Shown here: positions 34,421-49,515 of the stretch, piece after piece
Numbering within the stretch: position 1 is the stretch's first letter
Layout: every line of letters starts with the position of its first letter
Assembly: GCA_011634665.1 (NCBI GenBank)
Contig: WAEK01000003.1
Location: 2,264,001 to 2,328,000 of the forward strand
Direction: 5' to 3'
Length of the DNA stretch: 64,000 nt
Origin: Mortierella sp. BCC40632
Lineage: Eukaryota > Mortierellomycota > Mortierellomycetes > Mortierellales > Mortierellaceae
The notes under the pieces: model-generated
Database searches by the model: none
The model's input: the letters and a program-made list of their open reading frames with translations, nothing else
Told to the model about the DNA's origin: nothing
Program-made: the position numbers and the translations under genes

Positions 34421-36729
34421 TGTCGGCTGGCTGGCTGGCTAGAAGGCGGATCGGACAACAGCAAGGAAGAGGCTGAGATGGGAGGAGAAAGGGATTGATG
34501 GGATGCGCGTTTCTGTTCTTGTTCTTACAGTTCTCTCTCACTCTCTCACTCTCACTCTCTCGTCCCTAGCTGTCACTTTCTGCTTGTGGCGCAGCCATTT
34601 TTTTTTTTTTTTCGGGCTTATCCTTCTTTTGTCTATAGTCTTATATGTCTTGCCCTTTTTTTGATCAGCTCCCCAATGCTTAATTTAGTCCCACTCTGCT
34701 CCTTTTCTTCCTTTTCTTCCTCTTCCTCCTCTTCCTCCTCTTCCTCCTCTTCTTGTCTTTGTCGAGAGGTTGTCGCTTGTCCCTCCTCCTCTTCCTCCTC
34801 TTCCTCCTCCTATGCGCTGGACCGCCCTCTCCTGTAACGATTTGGATAGGACGGAAAAGGAGGCCGTTCGTCATGTCTGGACCTGAACCAACCCCAGCTT
34901 TATACTAGGACAATGCCTAACAACAAGTGCTATCGAACCATTGAGGGTCAACAGGGCGTGAGGCACGAGATATAAAAAAAAATTGAGAGAGATCCTCAGA
35001 GCCAGCACATGTTGCTTGTCCTCTGTTCGCACCAGGAATCGGGTCTTTTTCATCCCTCTTTCGGCGTATGTGCCGCCTCTGACTAAGAGCATGAAGTGTA
35101 TTGCGTGAGCAAGGGCAGGAACATCAACAAAAAAATAAGGAGGAAGAAGGATGTCAAGAACGAACGATAGAAGGAATGCGGGGAGGAAGTGCTCTCTAAC
35201 AGGCGTTTTTTTTATATATATGTTTTCTTGTTCTCCTTTATTTTCACTGTCGACATTTTTTTTTTTAAAATAAAAGCAGCAGCAGCAACAGGAACAGGAA
35301 CAACACTGCCACCACAGGAAACTCATTGGAGAAAAAGAGAGAAAAACAGCAACAATAAAAAGAGACTGGCACGCGATGACTTGTCCTTTTTTCTTGGTTG
35401 CTACGACCCAACAACGTCCACAAAAACCTCTTGGCTGGATAGTACAACACGCGTGTCCCTCTGACGTTCTCTGGACTCCTACTCTATTCCGACTCGGTGC
35501 GCGACCAGGCTCTCGGAAATCGTGCTGGTTGGGGTGCGCGGACCTGATGACTGGCTTCAGGGAGGACGGGGCTGTGGTCGGCTCCCCGTCTTGCGTGTTT
35601 CTGGGCAGTCGGAAATACGAGAGCATGGAGTGGGAGCAGAGAGAAAAGAAAAAAAATAAAAAAGACACCAAGGACATCGAGAGAGAAAGAGAGAGAGTGT
35701 GTGTGTGTGTTGAGTGTACTATCCAGCCCAATAACTCGAATGAACGTTGCTTGGCCGTAGTAAAAAGCAGGCCAAAAAGGGTCGCCTGCCAGTCTCCCCT
35801 TAGCGCGACCTTCCTCAATGGGGCGCATCGCTCTAGTCATCTCTGCTCTGAATCTGGCAAGGCACATCTTTGTAATGTGCCAGGAGACTTTTTCCTTTCT
35901 TTTCTCTCTCTCTTTCCTAATACCTCAGCTTTTACTCTTTCACTCTCTCCCAACCATCTACTACTCCCTCCCGCTACCTCCTTTCCTTTCTCTCGCTCAC
36001 TCTAACTCTCACTCTCACTCTCACTCTCTCACTCTCACTCTCTCTCATCTCTATCACATTCTCTCTCTCTCTCTCTCTCTCTCATTCACGCACACGCACT
36101 TTCTCTCTTTCTCTTTCTCACGCACGCTTTCGTTCCCTATTCCCCATCTCTCCTTTGTCCACACTCGCACTTCATACACGCGCCGTCGCTTTACCCGACC
36201 TTTCACCTTCATTCTCCCTCTCTCTTCTCCTTCTCCACCCCCCTCTTTCTTCCTTTGCTCGTCGGCTACCTCTTTACTCTCTCAAAACCTTGGACATTGG
36301 TAGCGGCAGGCTTGGTCTCGTACTCTGCCCTTGCCGAGACTTTGTCCTCTGGCAACTACAGTTAAACTAGGGGCTTCATGGATCAGCCCTAAACACACTT
36401 GAACTGTACTTGGCATCCGATCCAGCTCATTTCCCTGTAGCTGCAGGACAGCATCCTCCCTACCAGCCACTCTACGACGACTCTACGCTGACTCCACACT
36501 CTCATGTTCCAACCTGAGCAACCAGTTCTTTGTCCATCTCGCCTTTATCGTATCTCTCTTCTTTACCAGCCTGGCTGTCCAAGCAAACAAACAAACAACA
36601 ACGCATCGCCTGTCTACTCTTTTTGCTCCTGCTTTCCAACAACGCACTTAATCATCTCGTACGCATTTGCTTGTCTCTCGCTCTATTCTACTGCGACCAG
36701 CGTTTGAGCCATCTCGTCTAACGTTCAAT
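34421..36729. other. 2.3-kb divergent intergenic region
   Basis: Upstream DNA of NUP58 (left) and the four-span membrane protein gene (right). It holds TCC/CTC tracts (34700-34810), poly-A/T, a GT run (35697-35710) and a long CT-rich leader (35880-36300) containing CACTCT repeats (36000-36050). Long open frames here are Leu/Ser/Phe- or Arg/Lys-rich translations of low-complexity DNA, and I found none credible. Confidence 0.55.
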
Positions 36730-37142
36730 ATGCGCATCAGCCCACATGGAGTCCTCAAGGCTTCACTCTGGCTCCAGGCTGTAAGTGCCTTTTCTTTTAT
36801 ATATATTTTATATTACAATTATTACTTTTTCCTTTTTTTTTTTTTTCTTTTTTTTTTTTTTCTTGCTGACGGGCCCAGTCTGCATAATATCCTCAAAATC
36901 CGGGGGGTTCTCCTTTCTAATTTCGGTTTTTTTTCCCCCTTTCCGACGGAACTTCTAGGCGTCGTTGCTTGTATTGACCTCTTTATTGGCGGATGGAAAC
37001 GCGTGGATTGGAGCTATAGTCACTGCAACTGGATTTTGTTTTGTCATTATTGGTATCGGTGCGGCTCATAAGCAAAGTCTGGGATATCTTTACAGTGTAA
37101 GTCATGAGGGTGTCCAACACCATGAAGATCTTCTTTCTCCCT

Positions 37143-37173
<31 letters not shown>

Positions 37174-37239
37174 CTTTTCCTGTCCCGCCCTTTCCTTTCC
37201 TCTCCTTTTCCCTTAACATTTCTATTCGTGGTCCACCCT

Positions 37240-37279
<40 letters not shown>

Positions 37280-39544
37280 TCTCTCTCTCTCTAGTACGCA
37301 ACCTTGGTCGGGGTATGGAGTTTTCTTGCCATTTTACACATTCTCCTCCTCTCGGGTCTGGTTGCAGTCCCTGAAGAACTCCTTGACCCCGTCCTGGTCA
37401 TTGGTTTCAAGATTTTCAACAACGAACTGGACCCAACAAAGATCGTCATTCCCGCCCTGTACGCTGTCCAGGGCATTGCCTGGTGTGTTGCTCTCGTTTG
37501 CATTGCCTACCTCCGCGCCGCCATCGCTGTTGCCACCGATCCCACTTCCTCCTATGCTACAACCAGCTCGGTTCTACGGATGGTGCCAGCAGGATATCGG
37601 TACTCTTCTGGGCTCAGTCATCCCTCAGAGAGCAGGCGGTGTTCCATGGAAGAGTCGCTAAAGCGGATGAGTGGCACCTCACAATACCACCAACTGGCCG
37701 AAGGGCATCAGCGAGGACATCAGCATCCGGGACTCGAAAAGGGGCGCATGGAGGGTCTATCCAAAGAAACAAGCGATGGGACAAAAGCCATTTCGATCCC
37801 ATTGAACCGGGGTATCAGTCAAGTTGTTGTCACATTCCGCGACGGAGAGACCTATCGGATGGATGGCGCAAGGGGCCACGGTAGTCAGGTCAACATGGCA
37901 ATGGAAGGATTCGAACCACTGGGGGCTGTTCATTCAGGAGAGTCATTGTCCGACATGATCTTTAGTGCTGTTCTACCCGACCCTCCAGCTGTACTTCAGG
38001 AAGGACGCCCCTTGTCCACCCGTACGAACCGAAGAAGCATTGGACAGGAGCCAACCCAGGAAGAGATTGTCAAAGATCTCGCTCTACTGTTGGCCAGACG
38101 CTCAAGTCAGCCTGTTCAGGCCATCAAAACGTCTGAAATCGCACTCTCTTCCGACCAAGTCCGACAGTTGGAGCTACTCCAGCGACAACGACAGCAGCAG
38201 CAAAAGTCTATGAATCGGGGTATTTTAATGAAGAGAGATCAGGAGAGTGAGGAAGAACAGGGACAACAAGACCTCCATGAACAGAACCGGGGGTCATCTC
38301 CAATGACAGGTCTTGCAGAGCAAGTCTCTGCGGATCTTTGTACGCGTCCTGCACCCGTCGTCCCAGCACGTCGGTCATCCATTCCTCATTTCCAACTCAT
38401 CAACCACCTGCCCCGAATGACTCCGTCTCTTGAAAAGATCAAGGAAGGTGACGAGCAAGAGCTGGTGGCAGATCAAGAGAATCTTGACCAAAGCTCAGAC
38501 AATAGTCTCTACCGTGGTGACAATGTACCGTTTACTAGTCGACAGGAATATGTGCCAATCCTTCAACCCAACTCGTCCGATTCTCAGCATCCTTTTACTC
38601 AGGAGTACATCAAGTCGACCGCCACTGGGCCTCTTATGATTCGTCCTTCTCCTTCCTCTCCTCCTCCAGTCTGTGAGATTGACACATCGCCATCCGTTAT
38701 CAGTGTTTTACGACAGTCCACCCCGTCTCCTCCTGCGGTTCCACCACCACCACCTTCTCAGGCTCGATCCAAGCCAAGTATCACCTCGTTACAGTATTGG
38801 CGTCCACGTGCAAAGGAGGATACTTTGGAAGATCTCTCGGGTTCAGGGTCACAATGTACGACACCTGCATCCTATCTTTCCAAAGCGTTTTCTAAAAAGA
38901 AGCGACCACCCTCGGGATCTACGTCGCCTGCAGGAGGACTTGTCATTCCAACGATTGTCCTACATCCAGACGAAGACGATGGCGAGCCAGCGCGTGTTTT
39001 GACCGATAAAGAGATTGAATATCTATCCATGCTACCACCGACACCCTTACGAGCGCTTCTTCAACCATGGGAAGAGCAGGATGAAGAGTTTGAGTATGGA
39101 CAAGAGAATGCATATGAGGAGAATGCACAACAGCAGACTGATTATGAGTACGAAGAGTTTTATCATGGTCGACAGCACTATCGATACCAAGATGATGAAG
39201 AGGATCCAGAAGCAGAGTATGAGGAAGATTGTGGAGGGGAAGGGGATAGTGGCCATGGACCAGAAGAGCTACAAGAAGGAAATGAAGGAGAGGATCTCTA
39301 TGATGAACATTGTGCAGGAGAAGAAGAAGAAGAAGAAGAAGGAGAGTATGAAGGGATGGAGTTGAAGGATACGAATGTTTGTCTGGAGAGGATGGGAAGG
39401 AGGGGTAGGAGTAGGAGTAGGAGGAGAGAAGCTGCTGAGGACGAGAGCTTTGACCCGTATGCATTGGATGTTCCGATCAACCTGGAGATTGATCTCCAGG
39501 CGTTGACTCAAGTGGACGCTGGGGCGTCGTATGGATATATTTGA
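36730..39544 (+). CDS. Four-span membrane protein with long disordered acidic tail, 812 aa
   Basis: Exons 36730-36780, 36959-37096 and 37295-39544; phases close to 813 codons. The first about 145 residues hold four hydrophobic segments: ASLWLQAASLLVLTSLLADG, IGAIVTATGFCFVIIGIGAA, LVGVWSFLAILHILLLSGLV and IPALYAVQGIAWCVALVCIA, the last ended by YLRAAIAVATDP. The remaining about 660 residues are disordered: Ser/Pro/Gln-rich, a poly-Pro patch (PAVPPPPPSQ), then a Glu/Tyr-rich acidic stretch (EYEEFYHGRQHYRYQDDEED) and an Arg/Ser patch before the end. I do not recognise the family. A short tetraspan head with a large cytosolic tail suggests a plasma-membrane or cortical scaffold (inference). Intron 2 has a CT tract (37241-37292) before its acceptor. 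Confidence 0.78.
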
Positions 39545-40163
39545 ACCAGTGCACTGATCTGAACGTTGGATTGGTGCCCCCTGTAGATCTCTTTCCACTC
39601 TTACTTTTTACCTTCAAGCACACTTTGTACATTTTTTTTTATTATTATTATTTGTTGTTGTTGCAATAACATTGAGCTAGCGAAAGAAAGGGTGTACCTT
39701 TATCATTACCATTATCATCACCATTATCACTATGTTCTTCAGCCAGAGTTGCTCAAGGATGCGAGAGTAGAGAGAGTTAGAGTAGAGAGGGAGTTAGAGT
39801 GAGAGAAAGAGAGTTAGAGTAGAGAGGGAGTTAGAGTGAGAGAAAGAGAGTTAGAGAGAGAACGAAGTGAAGACGAGAGAGAGAGAACCTCGTGACGTTC
39901 ATTTTGTGACCCCAGTTGCAGCTTCGATTCTCTCTCTCTCTCTCTTTAACTCCTCCGTCTTCCCCTTTGCGGCAAAAGGCGTTCTCTTTTCCCTTTTCCA
40001 TTGCTAAAACTATCCGCCCATCTCTGTGTGTCTTTTCTTTTCTTTTCTTTCTTTTTTCCATCCCCTTCTCCTCGATCCGACTCTCTCTCTTCCTCTCTGT
40101 CTTTTCCATCTTTTCTGTACTCCTTGCCATTGCTGACTCTGTAGTCGACTTGTTTAATTCACC
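39545..40163 (+). other. Intergenic region with VPS4 leader
   Basis: 3' sequence of the membrane protein gene; a block of GAGTTAGAGTAGAGAG-type repeats (about 39765-39860), with the roughly 50-nt unit present twice; then CT-rich leader of VPS4. No gene was seen. Confidence 0.55.
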
Positions 40164-43269
<3,106 letters not shown>

Positions 43270-43465
43270 AGAAACGCGTGGTTTATAAAGCCAAAAAGAG
43301 ACAGGGGATATATATATCTGGGCGGGAAGAAAAAAAAAAGAGAAGAAGAGAGAGAAAAACAGAGGATGCGGTGTAAAGAAAACGACCCAATAAATGGAGC
43401 CATTGCGAGGCAATATACACAGGACAAACACTTTCGCAATTTCCCAATGGCGAGGCTCGGCTCAC

Positions 43466-43501
<36 letters not shown>

Positions 43502-43748
43502 CTAGCACAGGGCTCTAGTGTCTGTGCCATGTCCCTTTGGGACAAGTATGATCGCATCTCTTTGCTCAACTCAGCCTCACCATCATCCCATTGCTCATCT
43601 CTCTCCCTCTTTCTCTCTCATTCTCTCATTCTCCCACTCTCTTCACCTCGTCCTTTCTTTTCTTTTTTTCCATCCAGACCTGTACTTTTTTCTTTTCTCC
43701 ATTTCAACCCTTCTCCTCCTCTTCCCAACGCGACACCACACCACATCA

Positions 43749-43795
<47 letters not shown>

Positions 43796-43833
43796 GAAAG
43801 AGATAAAAAGAAAGAGAGTGAAATACCCTGACA
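43270..43833 (+). other. Intergenic region with CT and CA tracts
   Basis: VPS4 3' sequence, a GA tract (43470-43498), a CT-rich stretch and a CA tract (43753-43789), then the ATG of the septin-like gene. It probably contains the promoter and leader of the latter. Confidence 0.55.
43753..43789. repeat. (AC)n microsatellite
   Basis: About 18 uninterrupted AC units, 45 bp upstream of the septin-like start codon. Confidence 0.9.
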
Positions 43834-45711
43834 ATGTCTGGTACCTTACCCCTTGGTAAGTCTCTTCCAACGGCTTCTTTTTTCTTCTTCATTATTACTA
43901 TTGTTATTATTATTGACATTGCCAATTGTTGGCACCTTTGTGGTGCCATCTTTCAATCACTCGAGCTGACCTCCTTCCTCATCCTTTTTGTTCGCATTGG
44001 ACCCATTTATGCAAATGACAGAAATTGCACCTTCGCTCCGCCTTGTCCTGGTGGGAGACACGGGCATTGGCAAGTCCGTGTCCCGGTCACTGTTCCTTCA
44101 TTCCGTCCCTGGACAACTCCCCGCAACAGACGACCCCTCGATCGACATTTCGAGTCTCTACCTCAAGGATGCCAACCCAGACGAGGACAATGCCAACACC
44201 TATGAAAACAATGACACGACCACCACAGGACAAAACGGAGGTGGACCTGCTACTTCGGGTCCATCCAAAAAGGGTATCGTGCACTCTGAGTTCTGGACCA
44301 AGGATTCAGTCAGCACCCTCGAGATTCCTGCTTGGCTTTCGACAGAGACCAGCAAAAGTCCTTCTGCTGCTGTCGCTGGAGAAGGAGAGAATGAGGAGGA
44401 AGAAAAAGTAGAAGACTTGAACACGATGGCACCTGCCAACAATGTGGTGGTGATGGACTTTGTTGGATACGGTCAATCGTTGGATGCTCGACAGACCATT
44501 GACCGGGTCGAAGCCTATCTGACTGAACAATACATGTCCACCAAGAGTCTTTTTGGACCTTCTGTCAGTCCAGTGACGATGGCCATTCGTCCTTCAAGTG
44601 TTTCCATGGGTCGTTCTGAATCCTTGTTGGAACAATTGTTGGTGGACTCGACTTTGGCTCATACGTTGCCGGATGCTTGTCTTTACTTTGTTCTGTATGA
44701 CCTCAAGCCAGTGGATATTCTGTTTATGAAGCGAATCATGCAGGATGTCAACATTATCCCCATTGTTGCCAAGGCCGATACCATGTCCCGAAACGATGTC
44801 TGGAAGGCCAAGGACAGGATTCTGAAGCAACTGCAAGAGAATGAGATTGAGTTCTTTCAGTTTGGATTCACTTTGGAGGAATTGAGAGAGATGACGGCTG
44901 AAAGGATGGCAGGGGGTCCACCTTTTGCTTTGTCGATCGATCCTTGGTCGAATGCACAATTGGCATCTCAATCATCCTCGACCGGACAGAATGGAGTGGA
45001 TTCGACAACAGGTCCTCATGTGGTTGCAGCGGCCAGTTTAATGGATTTGGCGGATGCTTATAATCGAGGGGATTACAATGATACACATTCGGACCTGAGT
45101 TTGATGCAAGCCTTGATGCTTGGTTCCAAAAACAGGATGTTGCATCAAGCAGCTGTGGCCAAGTTTTTGAGACGATGGAGAATAGAGTTGGGCTTGCCAC
45201 TGGAGGAAGAAGAAGAAGAAGAAGAAGAAGAAGGAGAGGGTGGTGATGGTGGTGGAGGGGATCATTCTGGACCTGGTTCTTCAGGAGGTCCTTCTTCGTC
45301 TCAGTCACCTCCCAACTCGAGAAATTCGAGGCCACCTGCACCAGGATCGTCTATGGAGCAAGGAGGAGACCTGAATGGGTCGACACAGCAACAACCTCCT
45401 TCATCATCATCACAACAACATCAGCAATACTCGACCCAATCAGCACAGCCATTGCCTCCTCCATCACTCCAAACATCGGGATATCAATCCACAATGTCTT
45501 ATCCCCAGTTGATGAACAACAACCCTGGTTCAGTCCAGACCACGAGTTCTGCTCCTTCGACACCAGTTCATGAGGAGGATGTTCAGATCATCAAATTGAG
45601 TCGTGCTCAGAGTGTGCTTCGATCTGCATCGCCTGCTGCTCGGTTCTATACACAGGGTAGCATTATCCCTGCTGTGCCGCCAATGACTGCCACTGCCATC
45701 CCATCTATCTA

Positions 45712-45712
<1 letters not shown>
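43834..45712 (+). CDS. Divergent septin-like GTPase with disordered tail, 570 aa
   Basis: Exons 43834-43855 and 44022-45712; phases close to 571 codons (MSGTLPLEIAPSLRLVLVG). The P-loop G1 is GDTGIGKS. A low-complexity insertion of about 110 residues separates it from a G3-like DFVGYGQS, where septins have DTPGYG. G4 is AKADT in the context NIIPIVAKADTMSRNDVW, very septin-like, and ACLYFVLYDLKPVDILFMKR matches the preceding septin strand and helix. The C-terminal half holds Glu, Gly and Pro/Gln/Ser tracts and lacks an obvious septin coiled coil. It is probably a septin-family GTPase of the cell cortex that has diverged in the switch regions, so it may bind but not hydrolyse GTP (inference). 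Another septin-related TRAFAC GTPase is possible. Confidence 0.82.
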
Positions 45713-45757
<45 letters not shown>

Positions 45758-46364
45758 AGAGAGAATAGGAGAGAGTGATGGATAGTAGGGTAGATAAAAA
45801 GACAAGAAAAAGGATATAGTTCAAGTCAACCAAAAAAGAAAGAAAAAAAAAAGTTTTGTGCGGCACAGATTCCTAATATACGCAAAAAAAAAACCGGCCT
45901 TGGTTTTTTTTTTTTTTTTGTGTGTGTTTGTGCATGGTGTGCATGGTGTGTGTTTTCTCCCCATTCTTTCAATAAAAAAAGGAGGAAGGAGGATCTATAG
46001 ACCCTTTGATCATCCTAATAGTCCCAAATTAAAGCTCTCTTGGGGTTGGTTCAGCAAAAGGAGAGAGAATCAACATAAAGACGACCGGATGGATGGGTGA
46101 ACGCGCTTGGGTTTCTTTTCTTTTTTTCTTTCTTCTTTTTTCTCTTTTTCTTTCTTTTTTCTTTTTTCTTTTTTTTTTTAATATATGAAAGCAAATATTT
46201 TCTCTTTCTGGCTTTTTCTTTCACTTTCTCTCTCTCTCTCTCTCTCTTTTGCTTCCTCTCTCTCTCTCTCTCTCTGCTCTGCTCTGGTCATTCTCGCTGT
46301 GTGCTCTGTGTGCATGTATGTTTGTGCATGTGTACTTTATCATTCAAGAGATCCAAAATGATAA
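45713..46364. other. Convergent 3' intergenic region
   Basis: Between the septin-like stop and the minus-strand coiled-coil gene stop. It starts with a GA tract (45714-45751) directly after the stop and holds poly-T/CTTT stretches and CT tracts. No gene was seen. Confidence 0.6.
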
Positions 46365-49300
46365 CTAATTTCGTCGACTCCGGTGCATATGTTTCTCTGC
46401 CGCCGAATATTGTCTGATAGAGTGGCCTGTAGCATGGACACGAGACGACGTCAACGAGGCCGATGGGTGATGTTTGCTTTGAAATGCCGCCGCCGTCGAC
46501 CGAGGTGAATTGGGTGCTGACCTAGCCGCTGCCGCTGCCGATGCCGCCGCCGCCGTCCGAGGATGGGAAGAGTGCATTGATAAAGGAGCCTGCTGCCTTG
46601 CTGGAGAAGGATAGCCTCGGTTATGGAATCGGTCTTGACTTGGTTGCGGGACACCCGTCGTTACTCCATATCCGTTTGACAAAGGCTTGGCTGCGCCTGG
46701 ACCCCTGTTCATGGCCATGGCCGATGCTGGAGATTTGCCACGAAGTGGGTCATTGCTGGCTCTTAGACCACCTCGGTTCAGAGCCGAAGATGCCTGTGGG
46801 TGTGGTGAGGATGAGGGTGATGAGGTTGTTGTGATGACTGCTGCTCCTGTTGAATCCCGTGTCAAGTCGATTATATCTTGGCTGTTATTAGAAGAATACC
46901 AGGTTGGAGCCTGGGCAGACCGTAGTTGAAGTCCCCGATCTCTCTCGTACTCTTGTCCATATTCCCGATCACGTCTCAGGTCTTCTACCATGCCCGTATC
47001 TACCCTTTCTTCATCCAGATCCATTCGTCGATCCTCGCTGCCTTGAATGGATGACTTTCCGTTTAGAGAATGTTGCGCTTCATCATTCGTTCTTGGTTCG
47101 GTCCGGACTGCTCTCTTGGATATCATTAGTGGTTCTCTTGCAAGGACCTGTGTGGCAAGCATCGCCAGATTATCAAGCGAGGCAAAATCAGTGGCAACTG
47201 TTTTTGTCCGAGTGGTGAGCAGGTGGCGGTGGTGGTGACGGTGGTAGTGAACGTGGCGACGTCCATGGGGGTGAGAGACCGAACTGGAATCTGCATACTC
47301 TGACGGGGCTCCTTCAGCCATTGATCCATCGTTGGCGGACAATGGCAGAGCAGACGGGCGAGATGGTGATCCTGACCGCGTCATAGAAGAGGACTCCTGA
47401 ATATCGATTTTCTACCCATCACCCAGAGTTTAAATAATAGTGATAAAATGAAAAAAGGTGGAGCGAGTCACATGGTCAGAAGGAAAATGAGAGAAGAGTA
47501 GAGAGAGCCAAGAAACGACACAAGTTGAAAAAAATCTCTCTTACCTTTCGTCTTTCATCGCTCCGCTCTTTGAGGAATTTCCTTCCAGACTCTAGACGCT
47601 CGTGCACATCCTGGATCTAACAAAAAATCAACCATAGTTCAAAGATTAAAGGATAATCGTTAGTCTCTAGGCACGACACAGGTTTGCCTGTCAATTTCAA
47701 GCGTCTTTCCAAATCGGCAAGCCATATCGCCTATCCAGTCATAAAAATACTTGCCTCACGGTCCTTTTCAAGCAATGACAATGCTGTCTCCTTGTATTTT
47801 TTGGACAGAGTCATATTATTCCGTTCCATGAGCTGTCTCTCTGCATCCAGTCGCGCTTCTGCCTCTCGTTCCTGTAAAAACGGGGAGATAGATGAGCAAT
47901 ATGGTCGATAGGTCTCATCAGTAACATGACGATTTCTTTTTTTTTCTCCTCTCATTAATCCAAAGATTTCATAGGCCAATCTTGATGTCAGGCTCCTGAT
48001 TTCAGTGATAAAAAAAAAAAAAAAAAAAAAAAGGAAAAAAGGAAAAAAGTAGTTGCTTACCCTTTTTGCACAAAGGCGTTGTACCGATAACATATCCTGT
48101 CGTTGATCCCGAAGTTGACGAACCGCCACTGACAACTATCAATGCAAATAATTACTCAGCACGAAAATAAGAGGAGGTACTTTTTGCGCCCCTTGGATAC
48201 ATCAAGCTAATTGCCACCACAGCCTCCCCCCCCCTTTTTTTTTCTTCTTTTTTCCTTTAAATGTCCATGTGTCCAATGGTTCCCTTACCATCCGCCTGAG
48301 TTCCATCTCGTTCATGCCCATTATGTCGTGCTCCTGCAAGGATGCTGGAATAGTTTCGCCTATACGTTGCTGAGTTGGTAAATCATGAGGAGCTGGCTGA
48401 AGGGCAAATCGTGGGGATTCATCCGCTATTTTTTTTTTTTTTTTTTTTTTTTTTTGGGTTTTGGGTTTTGGGTTTTGTCCAAGAGAGGAGAGAAAAAATT
48501 ATAAAAATAAAAAAATAAAAAATATAAAAATAAATACATAAAAGGTCCATCTTAGTTCAGGTACATCCAATGTGCGGATCAAATTCCCATAGGTCAGACT
48601 CAGTCTGTCTAGATGATAGCCTACCATGCTTTGAATCCACATCCCGGAGATCGGAGTATGGTCTTTTGAGGCTGTCGGATTGCGCCGACTGCAGTGGAGG
48701 AGGAGGTGCTAGTTGAGGCGCGCCAGAGGCTCTTCCTGGTCCTAGACGCTGATTCGCGTGCGAGTGCGAAGATGGATATGGTTGAGCATGAGATGAAGGC
48801 GGTGGTGGAGCAGTTGCAGTCTCCCTAGATCCTGACTGTGACTGAGTCTGGGTTGGTGTAGGATTGGTTTCTTCACTCGGGAGAAGAAAAACGTCGATCT
48901 TCCAGTTGGCGTCCTGACCCCACTCAATGACCTGCTTCCGGATCTTTTCAAATATGGCACTCAGATGCGACAGAGGATCCGCTGTGTCTTCCTGCTCATG
49001 GTTGGTCTCTACCGCTGCCACATTGGACTGTGACACTGGCTCGGGTACAGGTGTTGGCTCGGGCACTGGTACCGGCGTGGGTGCGGGTGTAGATGGTGCC
49101 AGGGCTGCTGCTGCTGTCGCTGCTGCCGGAGTAGTATTAGTTGCTGCTGTTGTTGTTGTTGAAGGGGGAGCAGGTTGTGTTAGGGGTGGTGGTGGAGGGA
49201 GTGGGGACAATGGAGTAGATGGAGGCATTTCTGAAGGAGCGGTCGACCCCGATGATGGTGACGATGTCGAGTGAAGTATTCCAGTCGAATGTAGCTCTGC

Positions 49301-49515
49301 CGCTGCTGCTGTTCTCGCCTGTGAATGTTGGTCCTGCTCGGATGTGATCTCTATAGTATACCATATTTTTTTTTTTTTTTTTTTTTTTGGTCCAAATTTC
49401 AACAAGAATAAATATAAGATGAGCAAATGCAGGAAGTTGATCATGATGCAGATCTACTATACAGGCCTGATGACCTGCCTTGACTGAACGAGCCAACGTC
49501 GGCAGGAACAGACAT
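46365..49515 (-). CDS. Disordered/coiled-coil protein of unknown function, 731 aa
   Basis: Seven minus-strand exons: 49515-49479, 49350-48625, 48425-48289, 48135-48061, 47871-47755, 47616-47545, 47396-46365; all phases close to 732 codons, which supports the model strongly. Two introns use GC donors (49478 and 47754). After MSVPADVGSFSQ come Ala/Pro/Thr-rich repeats, then a conserved-looking helical block (LSHLSAIFEKIRKQVIEWGQ, ANWKIDVFLLPSEE). Exons 3-6 code a continuous charged coiled coil (LQEHDIMGMNEMELRRM, QLRDQRQDMLSVQRLCAKRE, ARLDAERQLMERNNMTLSKK). The last exon is disordered with a His/Arg run (HVHYHRHHHRH) and IIDLTRD, which resembles a SUMO-interacting motif. I do not recognise the family. 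A nuclear scaffold or regulator is only a guess. Confidence 0.8.
48456..48476. repeat. Three tandem GGGTTTT units
   Basis: Three exact 7-bp units directly after a poly-T run, within intron 2 of the minus-strand coiled-coil gene, close to its 3' splice site. Confidence 0.85.

Noticed and set aside
34871..35818. 315-codon minus-strand frame upstream of NUP58
   Set aside because: The composition follows poly-T/A and CT tracts and no domain is visible; it is treated as intergenic.
37906..37918. GGATTCGAACC, which looks like a tRNA T-arm complement
   Set aside because: It lies inside the coding exon of the four-span membrane protein (reads GFEPLG) and has no tRNA structure around it.
39765..39860. 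Spaced GAGTTAGAGT repeats that could be mistaken for a CRISPR array
   Set aside because: The units are degenerate GA-rich tandem repeats without unique spacers, in a eukaryotic genome.
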